Source: Elusimicrobiota bacterium
Lineage (GTDB): Bacteria; Elusimicrobiota; Elusimicrobia; UBA1565; JACRDR01
Length of the DNA: 6,035 nt
Direction of reading: 5' to 3'
Assembly: GCA_016207585.1 (NCBI GenBank)
Contig: JACQPI010000236.1
Location: 1 to 6,035 of the forward strand
Every line of letters begins with the position of its first letter. The stretch's first letter is position 1. Positions 1 through 6,031 of this stretch are shown here, piece by piece. The notes under the pieces were generated by a model. That model was given only the letters and a program-made list of their open reading frames with translations. It did not search any database and was not told the DNA's origin. A program made the translations under genes and the position numbers.

Positions 1-126
1 GGACACGAGTCGTCCCAGGTGCAGGGAGTCATGGACGGGGATCTCGATCCATTTATTCAGGAATATCTCTCCTGGCTGGCGACGGGCAAGCCGCCGCGCG
101 TCAAGGGCCCCAGAGAGGAAGACTAG
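1..126 (+). CDS. C-terminal end of an unrecognised protein (5' end outside window)
   Basis: Frame 1 is open from the window edge to a TAG at 124-126 and encodes the last 41 residues of a protein. The tail is highly charged: it contains DGDLDPFIQEYLSWLATGKP, probably a short amphipathic helix, and ends in a Lys/Arg/Glu/Asp-rich stretch (PRVKGPREED). Codon choice resembles the neighbouring genes, and the alternative forward frame 2 is very arginine-rich, as expected of a shadow. I do not recognise the family, and too little is visible to assign a function. The gene lies 42 bp upstream of lepB on the same strand with no terminator seen between them, so co-transcription is possible. Confidence 0.6.
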   Translation, partial: GHESSQVQGVMDGDLDPFIQEYLSWLATGKPPRVKGPREED

Positions 127-168
127 CCGACGCGGTTCCCGCCCCATCATGAGGTGCGATATAACGAA

Positions 169-684
169 ATGATTCTTAGACGGCTGGTCTTCCTCTTCGG
201 TGTCGCCGCGGCTGTCGCCCTTTTTCTGCGGGCCTTTGCCTTCGAAGGAATCTACGTCGCGACCGCCTCCATGGAACCGACATTGCCGGTCGGTGCGCAT
301 CTTTTTTTGGACAAGGTCACCTACCGTTGGAGAGCGCCTCGCAGGGGCGAGATCATCGTGTTCAAGGCTCCCGTCGCGCCCCACAGGGAGATGATAAAAC
401 GGGTCATCGCTGTGGGCGGCGATACCGTGGAAATCCGCGATAAAAAAGTTTTCCTCAAGGAGGAGGCATTGGAGGAGCCCTATGTCCAATACACGCGCTC
501 CCAGGAACGGCTTCGCGGGGATAACCTGGGCCCACTGACCGTGCCCGCCGAACATCTGTTCGTGCTGGGGGACAACCGGGATGACTCGGACGATTCGAGC
601 GTCTGGAGGGATCCCGAGACCAACGCGCCCGTCTATTTCCTCCCCATCTCGCTGGTAAGGGGAAAATCGCGGGGATTCTATTGA
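169..684 (+). CDS. lepB: Signal peptidase I (type I leader peptidase)
   Basis: This inner-membrane serine protease removes signal peptides from Sec- and Tat-exported proteins. From the ATG at 169 it has 171 residues. One hydrophobic segment (about residues 5-25) anchors the protein, with the catalytic domain on the periplasmic side. The family boxes are present in order: the nucleophile Ser34 in SMEPTLPVG, the general base Lys77 in KRVIAVGGDTVEI, and box E GDNRDDSDDS near residue 134, so the Ser/Lys dyad is intact. It is a compact, single-anchor form, shorter than the two-anchor E. coli enzyme. The usual GDNRD-x-S-x-DSR motif reads DSS here, so the Arg is replaced. Start choice: a GTG at 154 is in frame (176 aa) but has no ribosome site, whereas ATG 169 has GAGG at 151-154 (14-nt spacing, rather long). 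It ends 19 bp from the convergent barrel gene. The family call is secure; the exact start is not. Confidence 0.93.
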   Translation: MILRRLVFLFGVAAAVALFLRAFAFEGIYVATASMEPTLPVGAHLFLDKVTYRWRAPRRGEIIVFKAPVAPHREMIKRVIAVGGDTVEIRDKKVFLKEEALEEPYVQYTRSQERLRGDNLGPLTVPAEHLFVLGDNRDDSDDSSVWRDPETNAPVYFLPISLVRGKSRGFY

Positions 685-703
685 ATGCAGCTTAGTCGGC
701 CGC

Positions 704-1384
704 TTAGCGCGGGGCGGTTGACAGCTTAAACCGCATGCCGAGCGAGAGCCCGACGACCTGAGTATCGGCGTGAATTCCAAACAGGGTGCTAGCGGGATTC
801 CCATCGGGGTTTCCGGAAGTCTTTAAGTGGTATCCCGGCGATTGGATGTGGGCTCCGACGTCGTCGTGCCAAAGATATCCGAGCTCGATAAAAAAGCTGG
901 ATTTTCGAGCCGAGGCGAGATCAATGCCGACCGACATCCGCCCTCCGAAGTTCCATTCGAACGGGATGTAATCGAAGTCGGCGTAGACCCAGCCGACTCC
1001 GGCGTTCCCGTACAACGACGAGAGCGAACCTATGTTGCGCCGCGCCGTCATGGAAAGTAGAAAACCGTAGCGGCGCTGCTGCATCGTGAAGGATCCGAAG
1101 GGGGTGCCGTCCATGTGGAGGGAAAGCTGGGTTTGGCTGTAGGAGAACTCCCCCTGGAGACCCAACGTTTTATTAAAAAAGTGTCTTAGCCCCATCCCGG
1201 CCGCCAAGCCGGGCGCCGACACGACGGAACGCTCCTCGAATCGGGCCTGACGGCCCGGCAGATCGAATTCGCGAGCCTTGATGTCTTGACGCAGGGCTAT
1301 CGAAGGGCCGGTATGCACGAATAGATCCGTCTCGGCCGCCGCGGAGAGGGGAAATAACAGCCACGCCAGAATAAAAAACGGCAC
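704..1384 (-). CDS. Putative outer-membrane beta-barrel protein
   Basis: The 226-residue product begins with a hydrophobic segment (FFILAWLLFPLSAAA) resembling a Sec signal peptide with likely cleavage after the Ala run at about residue 17. The mature part is rich in alternating polar/aromatic strands with Gly and aromatic residues (for example GMGLRHFFNKTLGLQGEFSY, YGNAGVGWVYADFDY, FFIELGYLWHDD) and ends in a strand-like VGLSLGMRFKL. This pattern and length fit a small outer-membrane barrel of about 8-10 strands (OmpA-like or OmpW-like fold), but I see no family-specific signature. The GTG start is the only possible one: an in-frame TAG lies only a few codons upstream. As a result the signal peptide has no Lys/Arg n-region, which is unusual, and there is no clear Shine-Dalgarno. 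It converges on lepB and diverges from the Fnr-type regulator; neither arrangement implies a functional link. Confidence 0.72.
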   Translation of the reverse strand: MPFFILAWLLFPLSAAAETDLFVHTGPSIALRQDIKAREFDLPGRQARFEERSVVSAPGLAAGMGLRHFFNKTLGLQGEFSYSQTQLSLHMDGTPFGSFTMQQRRYGFLLSMTARRNIGSLSSLYGNAGVGWVYADFDYIPFEWNFGGRMSVGIDLASARKSSFFIELGYLWHDDVGAHIQSPGYHLKTSGNPDGNPASTLFGIHADTQVVGLSLGMRFKLSTAPR

Positions 1385-1411
1385 GCTCTGTGTTTTAGCC
1401 TATTTGCGGGC

Positions 1412-1420
1412 GATATACCA
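1412..1420 (-). promoter_or_regulatory. Candidate extended -10 element for the barrel gene
   Basis: On the minus strand this reads TGGTATATC, an extended -10 (TG-n-TATATC, four of six matches to TATAAT). It would start transcription near 1405, about 20 nt before the GTG start. The best -35 at normal spacing (TTACAA, 1436-1441) is poor. The whole divergent gap (1385-1444, 60 bp) must hold both promoters; I see no convincing -35/-10 pair for the regulator on the plus strand and no TGA-N6-TCA operator there. Confidence 0.3.
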
Positions 1421-1444
1421 AGCATCCAAAAGAAGTTGTAATAT

Positions 1445-2179
1445 ATGAACATGTCGCAAAAGGGACCTGGTCCGCGACTGACTTGCGTCAGGTGCCCGAG
1501 AAGAGAGAGTGGGGTATTCTGCCGGCTTCCCCGCAAGGAGTTGAGAAATCTCGACAAGGCGAAGGCTTCCAACACCTATGTCAGGGGCCAGGTTGTTTTT
1601 TATGAGGACAACGCCCCGTTGGGGGCGTACTGTATTTTCTCGGGCCAGGTCAAACTTTACCGGCTCGGACAGGGCGGCAAGACGCGGGTCGTGCGCATCG
1701 CCGGTCCAGGGGAGTTCATCGGGCTCGAGGCTATCCTCACGCGACAATCCTACCAAGCCACGGCCGAGGCGCTTGGTGAGTCCGTACTCTGCTTCGTAGA
1801 CAAGGAAACCCTGCTGCAGATGGTCGAACGGAGCGCGGCCCTGGGCGTAGAGCTCTCGAAGCAACTGGGCCGCGACCTCATCCGTGCCGAGGTCAAGCTC
1901 CACGACATGACGGGCCGTCCGGCCCAGGCCCGCATGGCGTCTCTCCTGCTGGATTTCCACCGAACCTACCAGTCCCTCGGACGCAAGGGCTCATTTCTCA
2001 TGCGCCTGCCCCGGCAGATGTTGGCCGAGGCGGCTGGCGTGGCCACGGAAACGGCGATACGCATCCTCGGCGAGCTGGAGCGCAAGCATCTCATCGTTGT
2101 GCGCGGCAGCCGGATTACGGTGCTCAAACCCGAGGCCCTGCGCCGGTTCGAGAGCTCCTCATTTTTAAAACTGACATAG
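1445..2179 (+). CDS. Crp/Fnr-family transcriptional regulator with FNR-like cysteine set
   Basis: The 244-residue protein has the Crp/Fnr layout: an N-terminal Cys-rich arm, a cyclic-nucleotide-binding-type beta-roll (about residues 35-125, including SGQVKLYRLG and IAGPGEFIGLEA), a long dimerisation helix (about 125-155) and a C-terminal winged helix-turn-helix (about 185-228). Cys14, Cys17 and Cys26 form a C-x2-C-x8-C arm. Cys116 in ESVLC lies where E. coli FNR has its fourth cluster ligand (TSMVC, Cys122). This suggests an oxygen-sensing [4Fe-4S] cluster rather than cAMP binding, although the arm spacing differs from E. coli FNR (C-x2-C-x5-C). The recognition helix TETAIR keeps the Glu and Arg that read the TGA half-site core in FNR and CRP, with Ile at the FNR Ser212 position. 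A weak AGAAG (1431-1435) precedes ATG 1445; ATG 1451 is an alternative. It sits 42 bp upstream of the thiolase/reductase genes on the same strand and is their likely local regulator. Known parallels are AadR and AcpR, Fnr-type activators of benzoyl-CoA reductase genes. Confidence 0.9.
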   Translation: MNMSQKGPGPRLTCVRCPRRESGVFCRLPRKELRNLDKAKASNTYVRGQVVFYEDNAPLGAYCIFSGQVKLYRLGQGGKTRVVRIAGPGEFIGLEAILTRQSYQATAEALGESVLCFVDKETLLQMVERSAALGVELSKQLGRDLIRAEVKLHDMTGRPAQARMASLLLDFHRTYQSLGRKGSFLMRLPRQMLAEAAGVATETAIRILGELERKHLIVVRGSRITVLKPEALRRFESSSFLKLT

Positions 2180-2184
2180 ATCAT
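2171..2184 (+). promoter_or_regulatory. Candidate FNR/CRP-type operator
   Basis: CTGAC-ATAG-ATCAT matches the FNR consensus TTGAT-N4-ATCAA at 7 of 10 positions with exact spacing, and the core TGA-N6-TCA is a perfect inverted repeat. It spans the stop codon of the Fnr-type regulator. Its centre (2177.5) lies 41.5 bp upstream of position 2219, the start point implied by the extended -10 at 2204-2212, which is the standard place for class II activation. By chance a TGA-N6-TCA core is expected about once or twice in a window this size, so position is the main support. Confidence 0.5.
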
Positions 2185-2203
2185 ACCTAGGACCCTGGGA
2201 ACC

Positions 2204-2212
2204 TGGTATCGT
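2204..2212 (+). promoter_or_regulatory. Candidate extended -10 of the thiolase/reductase operon
   Basis: TGGTATCGT is an extended -10 (TG-n, then TATCGT with four of six matches to TATAAT). No sensible -35 lies 16-18 bp upstream, as expected for an activator-dependent class II promoter. The predicted start near 2219 is about 3 nt before the ATG at 2222, and no Shine-Dalgarno precedes that ATG, so the transcript may be nearly leaderless. This region also contains an imperfect inverted repeat (TACC-T-AGG at 2184-2191 against CCTGGTA at 2202-2208) that could instead be a weak hairpin at the end of the regulator gene. Confidence 0.4.
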
Positions 2213-2221
2213 GTTTTCCCG

Positions 2222-3430
2222 ATGCCGACCCGGAACGTCGTCGTCCTCGCGGGTGCCCGCACCCCTTTCACCGAGTGGGCTGGTGGAAAAACCGGCGGCG
2301 GCGCTCCCGGAGGAGCCCTTAAGGATCTGAGCGCCATTGAATTAGGCGCAATTGCCTTGCGCGGCGCTCTGGAGAAGGCGGGCGTGCCGGGTGAAGATGT
2401 GGATCATGTCGTTTTCGGCAACGCGCTCCAGACCAGCCCGGACGCCATCTACGGGGCGCGGCATGTGGCTCTCAAGGCAGGAGTCCCCGTAGAGGTCCCG
2501 GCTCTGACCGTCTCGCGTATCTGCGGCTCCGGGCTCCAGGCCGCGGTTACCGCGGCGCAGCATATCCGTCTAGGCGAGGCGCGGGTCGTTGCCTGCGGCG
2601 GCATTGAGAATCTCAGTCAGGCCCCCTTCGTGGTGAGAGGGTTGCGCCACGGACTCAAACTGCGCCATCTTGAGTTCGAGGACTATTTCTTGGCCGCCCT
2701 AAGCGACCCCGTCTGCGGGCTCATGATGGCCCAGACAGCGGAGCATGTCGCGCGCAAGTATCGGGTTTCCCGGCAAGAGCAGGATGTCTACGCCCTGCGC
2801 AGTCACAACACGACCGCGAAGGCCGCCCAAGCCGGCATTTTTAAGGAGGAGATTGTCCCGGTCCAGACGAAGGGAGGGCGTATCATCGCCGAAGACGACC
2901 ATTTCGTCTCCGACTGCACGCTGGAGGGCCTCTCCAAGCTTCAGCCCTATTTCAGCAAGGATGGTTTCGTGACTGCCGGCAACGCCTCGGGTCTCACGGA
3001 CGGCGCCTGCGCCCTTATTCTCGCCTCCGAGGACGAGGCCGCAGCGAAGCGGGTCCGGCCCCTTGGCCGCATTCTTTCCTGGGGCGTGGCCGGGGTCCCA
3101 CCCGAGGAAATGGGGATGGGTCCCGTGCCGGCGGTGCGCAAGGCCCTCGACGCCGCGGGGGTCGGCATTCGGGATGTGGACCTCTTCGAGGTCAACGAGG
3201 CCTTCGCCGCCGCGTACATCGCAGTGGAGAAAGCCCTGGGGATCGATAGGGACAAGGCCAACGTCAACGGCGGCGCCATAGGCATAGGCCATCCCCTAGG
3301 CGCCACGGGCGCCCGCCAGATTCTGACCGTGCTGCTCGAACTCAGACGGCGAAAGAAGCGCCTCGGAATCGCCACCGCCTGCATCGGCGGTGGCCAGGGG
3401 ATGGCGGTTCTGCTGGAGGCCTTGACATGA
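2222..3430 (+). CDS. Thiolase (acetyl-CoA acetyltransferase / 3-ketoacyl-CoA thiolase)
   Basis: The 402-residue enzyme of the thiolase superfamily catalyses CoA-dependent cleavage of a 3-oxoacyl-CoA to acetyl-CoA plus a shortened acyl-CoA, or the reverse condensation. All active-site motifs are visible: nucleophile Cys101 in SRICGSGLQ, NEAFAA (Asn325), His357 in GGAIGIGHPLGATGA, and Cys387 in CIGGGQGMA. The N-terminus (NVVVLAGARTPF) matches the usual thiolase start, which supports ATG 2222 even though no Shine-Dalgarno precedes it. A Gly-rich insertion near residues 21-32 lengthens the loop that is normally a short G-S-L-K-D turn. The Asn usually two residues before the catalytic Cys is Ser98 here. 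The gene overlaps the next by ATGA, so it is co-translated with the BcrC-like subunit. It probably processes the acyl-CoA product of the reductase or feeds its substrate; chain length cannot be read from sequence. Confidence 0.95.
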   Translation: MPTRNVVVLAGARTPFTEWAGGKTGGGAPGGALKDLSAIELGAIALRGALEKAGVPGEDVDHVVFGNALQTSPDAIYGARHVALKAGVPVEVPALTVSRICGSGLQAAVTAAQHIRLGEARVVACGGIENLSQAPFVVRGLRHGLKLRHLEFEDYFLAALSDPVCGLMMAQTAEHVARKYRVSRQEQDVYALRSHNTTAKAAQAGIFKEEIVPVQTKGGRIIAEDDHFVSDCTLEGLSKLQPYFSKDGFVTAGNASGLTDGACALILASEDEAAAKRVRPLGRILSWGVAGVPPEEMGMGPVPAVRKALDAAGVGIRDVDLFEVNEAFAAAYIAVEKALGIDRDKANVNGGAIGIGHPLGATGARQILTVLLELRRRKKRLGIATACIGGGQGMAVLLEALT

Positions 3431-4593
3431 CCGAAGCTCTCGAAGGCTCTCTCGCACGTTGCCGCGAGCTCGTTGAGGATATGGGGTTCGCCAGAGTGCG
3501 CAGCCATAAGGAGAAAACCGGCGAGGGGGCAGTGGGCTATTTTCCAGTGTACAGCCCCTTGGAGCTTTACCGTGCCGCGGGCTACCTCCCGGTGGCCGTC
3601 CACGGCGGCGGCAACCAGATCGAGATTACCGCCGCGGACTCGCGTTTTGGATCCTTCATCTGCTCCATCGTCAAGAGCACGATGGAACTCGGCATGAAGG
3701 GGCACCTCGACGTCCTCGACGGCATGGTGTTCCACGATATCTGCGACTCGGCGCGCAACCTCGCCTACCTCTTCGAACGCAACTTCAAGGATAAGTTGTT
3801 TATGGAGTACATCCACCTGCCCCAGAAGCCGGATGGGACCGCGGCTTCGGCATATCTCAGGGGGGAGTACGAGCGGATCTACGTTCGGCTGGCCGGACTG
3901 CGCGGGCGCAAGCCGGATGCCAGCGCTCTGCGTGAATCCATAGGCCTCTACAATTTGAACCGCGCCCTTCATGGGCGTCTCTACCGCTTGCGCCAAGACA
4001 GGCCCCGGGACGTGCCGACGTCCCAACTCAGCCTCCTGACGCGCGCCGGGGGACTGCTCCCCGTCGAGGAGCACAATCGCATGCTTGAGGATTGCCTGGC
4101 GGGCTTCGGGGCCAGAGCATCCAACCCTCGCGACGGTATACGGGTTGTCGTGGAGGGCTCCTTCTGCGAACAACCCCCGATGGATCTCCTCGAACTCCTC
4201 GACGCGGTAGGCTGTTTCGTGGTCGAGGACGATTTTCTTATCGGCCGTCGCTGGTTCGCGGCGGATGTTCCAACGACGGGGGACCCGTTCTCTGCTTTGG
4301 CCGAGGCCTATATGAAGAGTCCCGTCCCATCCTCCGTCAGGCACAATCCGGGCGTCCCCCGGACGAAAGCCTTGGTGGAGAGGGTGCGACGCACCAAGTC
4401 CCAGGCCGTCATCTTCATGTACGCCAAGTTCTGTGAACCGGGACTCTTCGATTACGTCTTGTTTAAGGAGGTCTTGGAGAAGGAAGGCATCCCGCATCTG
4501 CTCATCGAATTCGAGGAAAAGATGTGGACCTTCGAGAAGGCTCGCATGGAATTGGAGACCTTCGTAGAGTCGCTCCTATTTGAATATGCCTAG
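3427..4593 (+). CDS. Benzoyl-CoA reductase / 2-hydroxyacyl-CoA dehydratase family subunit, BcrC/BzdN-like
   Basis: This 388-residue protein belongs to the HgdB/BcrC family (2-hydroxyglutaryl-CoA dehydratase D-component fold). Family members form a heterodimer that carries [4Fe-4S] clusters and the acyl-CoA site and receives electrons from an ATP-driven activator. Visible signatures are VGYFPVYSPLELYRAAGYLP (about residues 36-55), FGSFICSIVKSTMELG with Cys79, DGMVFHDICDSARNL with Cys106, and YAKFCEPG with Cys336. These three cysteines are the likely cluster ligands (inference by family position). Length and the following larger partner fit BcrC/BzdN/BadD (about 380-390 aa) of ATP-dependent class I benzoyl-CoA reductase better than HgdB, but a dehydratase or a reductase of another acyl-CoA is not excluded. 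The start is well fixed: GGAGG at 3415-3419 lies 7 nt before the ATG, which overlaps the thiolase stop as ATGA. No signal peptide or membrane segment, so it is cytoplasmic. Confidence 0.88.
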   Translation: MTEALEGSLARCRELVEDMGFARVRSHKEKTGEGAVGYFPVYSPLELYRAAGYLPVAVHGGGNQIEITAADSRFGSFICSIVKSTMELGMKGHLDVLDGMVFHDICDSARNLAYLFERNFKDKLFMEYIHLPQKPDGTAASAYLRGEYERIYVRLAGLRGRKPDASALRESIGLYNLNRALHGRLYRLRQDRPRDVPTSQLSLLTRAGGLLPVEEHNRMLEDCLAGFGARASNPRDGIRVVVEGSFCEQPPMDLLELLDAVGCFVVEDDFLIGRRWFAADVPTTGDPFSALAEAYMKSPVPSSVRHNPGVPRTKALVERVRRTKSQAVIFMYAKFCEPGLFDYVLFKEVLEKEGIPHLLIEFEEKMWTFEKARMELETFVESLLFEYA

Positions 4594-4620
4594 CGAAGAA
4601 AGGATCGCGTCAATCGCCGT

Positions 4621-4626
4621 AGGAGG
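4621..4626 (+). promoter_or_regulatory. Strong ribosome binding site fixing a GTG start
   Basis: AGGAGG, a full Shine-Dalgarno match, lies 5 nt before the GTG at 4632. It decides the start of the BcrB-like gene. The 38-bp gap in which it sits (4594-4631) shows no terminator or promoter, so the gene belongs to the same transcript as its upstream partner. Confidence 0.8.
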
Positions 4627-4631
4627 CAACC

Positions 4632-5960
4632 GTGCCTGAGACCACGCAGGAGAACACGCGACCCTCGGGACGGATGCATTATCAGGGCCGTATGCACGCT
4701 CTACAGAAGGAGCTCATCACCCGATGGTACAAGGACCTCCATCAGGTGTGGCTGAGACAGCAGGAGTCGGAGATCGTTCCTTTGCCCGGACCCGGCGCCA
4801 CGGGAGCCGTGCCCCTCATGATATCCGGCAACTGCGTTGAGCTCCTGAGGGCTTTCGATCTCTTGCCGGTCTATCCTGAGATAAACGCCCTGCAGCTTGC
4901 CATCCGCAAGCAGGCTTTGGAGTACCTGCTCAAGGCGGAGGAAAGGGGCTACTCGACGGACAATTGCGGTTATGTGAAGGCGGACATGGCCTTCTATCTC
5001 GAGGGGGTGGAAACCGCCCAGGGGACGCGCATTCCGAAGCCGTCTTTGATTCTCAACAACTTTGTCGGCTGCAATACCTACATCAAGTGGTTCGAGCACT
5101 TGGCCCATTTCAGCGGCGCGCCGCTTTTCACCCTCGATATCCCGTTCCTGCGCGGCGAGGAGCCGGACGCCGGACAGGTCCAGTACGTCGCGGCGCAGCT
5201 CAAGGAACTGATCCCCCTTCTGGAAAAGATTTCGGGCCGTCGTTTCGATATCGACCGCCTGCGCGAGATTACCGCCCTGAGCCAGCGCGCGGAGGAGCTA
5301 TGGTCCGCTATTAAGGAAACGGCCAAGAGCACCCCCTCTCCATACGAAGCCTACTTCGACGCCACCACGATGATGGGTCCCCTCTACGTCTATCGCGGCA
5401 CGCCCGATGGGGTCCACTTCTTCGAGGAAACCCTGCGTGAGATGAAGGAGAAGGTGAGCCTTGGCGTGGGGGCCGTGCCCCAGGAACGTTTCCGTGTCGT
5501 GGTGGAGGCGCCCCCGCCCTATCCCTATTTCAAGGCATTCCGGGACCTCTTCAGCACTTGGGGTGCCTGCAGCGTAGCATCTACCTATTCTTGCGTCGGG
5601 GGCATATGGGAGTTTGGTTTCCGTCACGACCCCAAGGACCCGCTGGGCTCCATCGCCCGGCACATGCTCGTCCATAATCTTTGCAACCGTACCTATCTAC
5701 AGCGCTACGACCATATCCTCCGCTACATGCGGGAGTGGAATGCCGATGCCCTCATTATTCATTCGGTCAAGAGCTGCCGGCTCTTCTCGGCGGGGCACGG
5801 GGACATGAGAGAGTTTTTCACGCAGAAGGGCATCCCCACCCTGTATGTCGAGTCCGATCTCGAAGATCCGCGCTACTATTCTCCCGCCCAAATGAGAAAC
5901 CGCTTCGACGCCTTCTTCGAGGCCTTGGAGCACAAAAAGTACCGCGGGAAGCAACCATGA
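4632..5960 (+). CDS. Benzoyl-CoA reductase family subunit, BcrB/BzdO-like
   Basis: The 442-residue protein is the larger partner of the heterodimer. It has the BcrB/BzdO/BadE signatures: CGYVKADMAF with Cys112, IPKPSLILNNFVGCNTYIKW with Cys147, LLEKISGRRFDIDRLREI (about 195-215), a middle RVVVEAPPPYPYFKAF, STYSCVGGIWEFGFRHDP, IHSVKSCRLFSAG with Cys382, and the C-terminal YVESDLEDPRYYS. Cys112, Cys147 and Cys382 are the likely ligands of its [4Fe-4S] cluster (inference). Length matches BcrB/BzdO (about 430-440 aa). With the upstream subunit it would form the module that reduces an aromatic or conjugated acyl-CoA using electrons from a BcrAD-type ATPase, which is not in the window. The gene order C-B matches bcrCBAD and bzdNOPQ. 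The first 25 residues are polar and more variable. The stop overlaps a following ATG (ATGA, 5957-5960), implying a further co-translated gene. Confidence 0.9.
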   Translation: MPETTQENTRPSGRMHYQGRMHALQKELITRWYKDLHQVWLRQQESEIVPLPGPGATGAVPLMISGNCVELLRAFDLLPVYPEINALQLAIRKQALEYLLKAEERGYSTDNCGYVKADMAFYLEGVETAQGTRIPKPSLILNNFVGCNTYIKWFEHLAHFSGAPLFTLDIPFLRGEEPDAGQVQYVAAQLKELIPLLEKISGRRFDIDRLREITALSQRAEELWSAIKETAKSTPSPYEAYFDATTMMGPLYVYRGTPDGVHFFEETLREMKEKVSLGVGAVPQERFRVVVEAPPPYPYFKAFRDLFSTWGACSVASTYSCVGGIWEFGFRHDPKDPLGSIARHMLVHNLCNRTYLQRYDHILRYMREWNADALIIHSVKSCRLFSAGHGDMREFFTQKGIPTLYVESDLEDPRYYSPAQMRNRFDAFFEALEHKKYRGKQP

Positions 5961-5964
5961 CCAA
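5953..5964 (+). repeat. 12-bp direct repeat, copy 1 (AACCATGACCAA)
   Basis: This copy holds the ATGA stop/start junction at the end of the BcrB-like gene. The identical 12-mer recurs at 6024-6035, 71 bp downstream and up to the window edge, so the repeat may be longer. The bases just upstream are also related (GCGGGAAGC before copy 1, GCGGA before copy 2). Confidence 0.75.
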
Positions 5965-6031
5965 GCACGGGTACCCGCTGAAAGCGGGTGTGCGCGGAAA
6001 TGGTTGGAGCTCGGCAGAGCGGAAACCATGA
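5957..6031 (+). CDS. Possible 24-codon mini-ORF (leader peptide or duplicated gene start)
   Basis: An ATG overlapping the stop of the BcrB-like gene opens a 24-codon frame (begins MTKHGYPLKAG, ends SSAERKP) that closes with a TGA overlapping a second ATG at 6028. The frame is therefore linked by ATGA to both neighbours. The peptide is basic and has no recognisable domain. The preceding GGGAAG is only a weak ribosome site. It could be a translated coupling/leader peptide, a relic of a duplicated start region, or chance. If the first ATG were instead the original start of the next gene, this would be a frameshifted beginning. Confidence 0.3.
   Translation: MTKHGYPLKAGVRGNGWSSAERKP
5965..5993 (+). 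other. Hairpin within the junction segment
   Basis: ACCCGCT (5973-5979) and AGCGGGT (5983-5989) form a perfect 7-bp stem with a GAA loop. GCAC (5965-5968) can add an outer helix with GTGC (5990-5993) across a 4-nt bulge. CGGGTACCCG (5968-5977) is an overlapping perfect palindrome, offering a competing pairing. No T-run follows, so it is not a typical intrinsic terminator; a role in RNA processing or in tuning translation of the next gene is possible but unproven. Confidence 0.45.

Noticed and set aside
149..172. Short ORF from ATG 149 just ahead of lepB
   Set aside because: Only seven codons, no ribosome site, and it overlaps the lepB start region; likely chance.
684..704. Possible bidirectional terminator between lepB and the barrel gene
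   Set aside because: The 19-bp gap has repeated CTTAG and GC-rich bases but no stable stem followed by a T-run on either strand.
1435..1450. Autoregulatory palindrome at the regulator start (GTTGTAATATATGAAC)
   Set aside because: Only 10 of 16 positions are symmetric, mostly A/T, and it lacks the TGA-N6-TCA core expected for this family.
1400..1960. A 186-codon minus-strand frame overlapping the regulator
   Set aside because: It is antisense to a clear Crp/Fnr gene, shows no domain, and would run across the divergent promoter gap.
2184..2216. Intrinsic terminator after the regulator gene
   Set aside because: The inverted repeat has a bulged 7-bp stem and only a broken TTTT several bases later; the position fits promoter elements better. 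Kept only as an alternative reading.
2699..3292. A 197-codon minus-strand frame inside the thiolase
   Set aside because: It lies wholly within conserved thiolase sequence; a compositional shadow.
2947..4497. A 516-codon open frame on the minus strand across the thiolase and the BcrC-like gene
   Set aside because: It is antisense to two genes with intact catalytic motifs, has low-complexity shadow-type composition and no recognisable domain; long antisense frames are common in GC-rich coding DNA.
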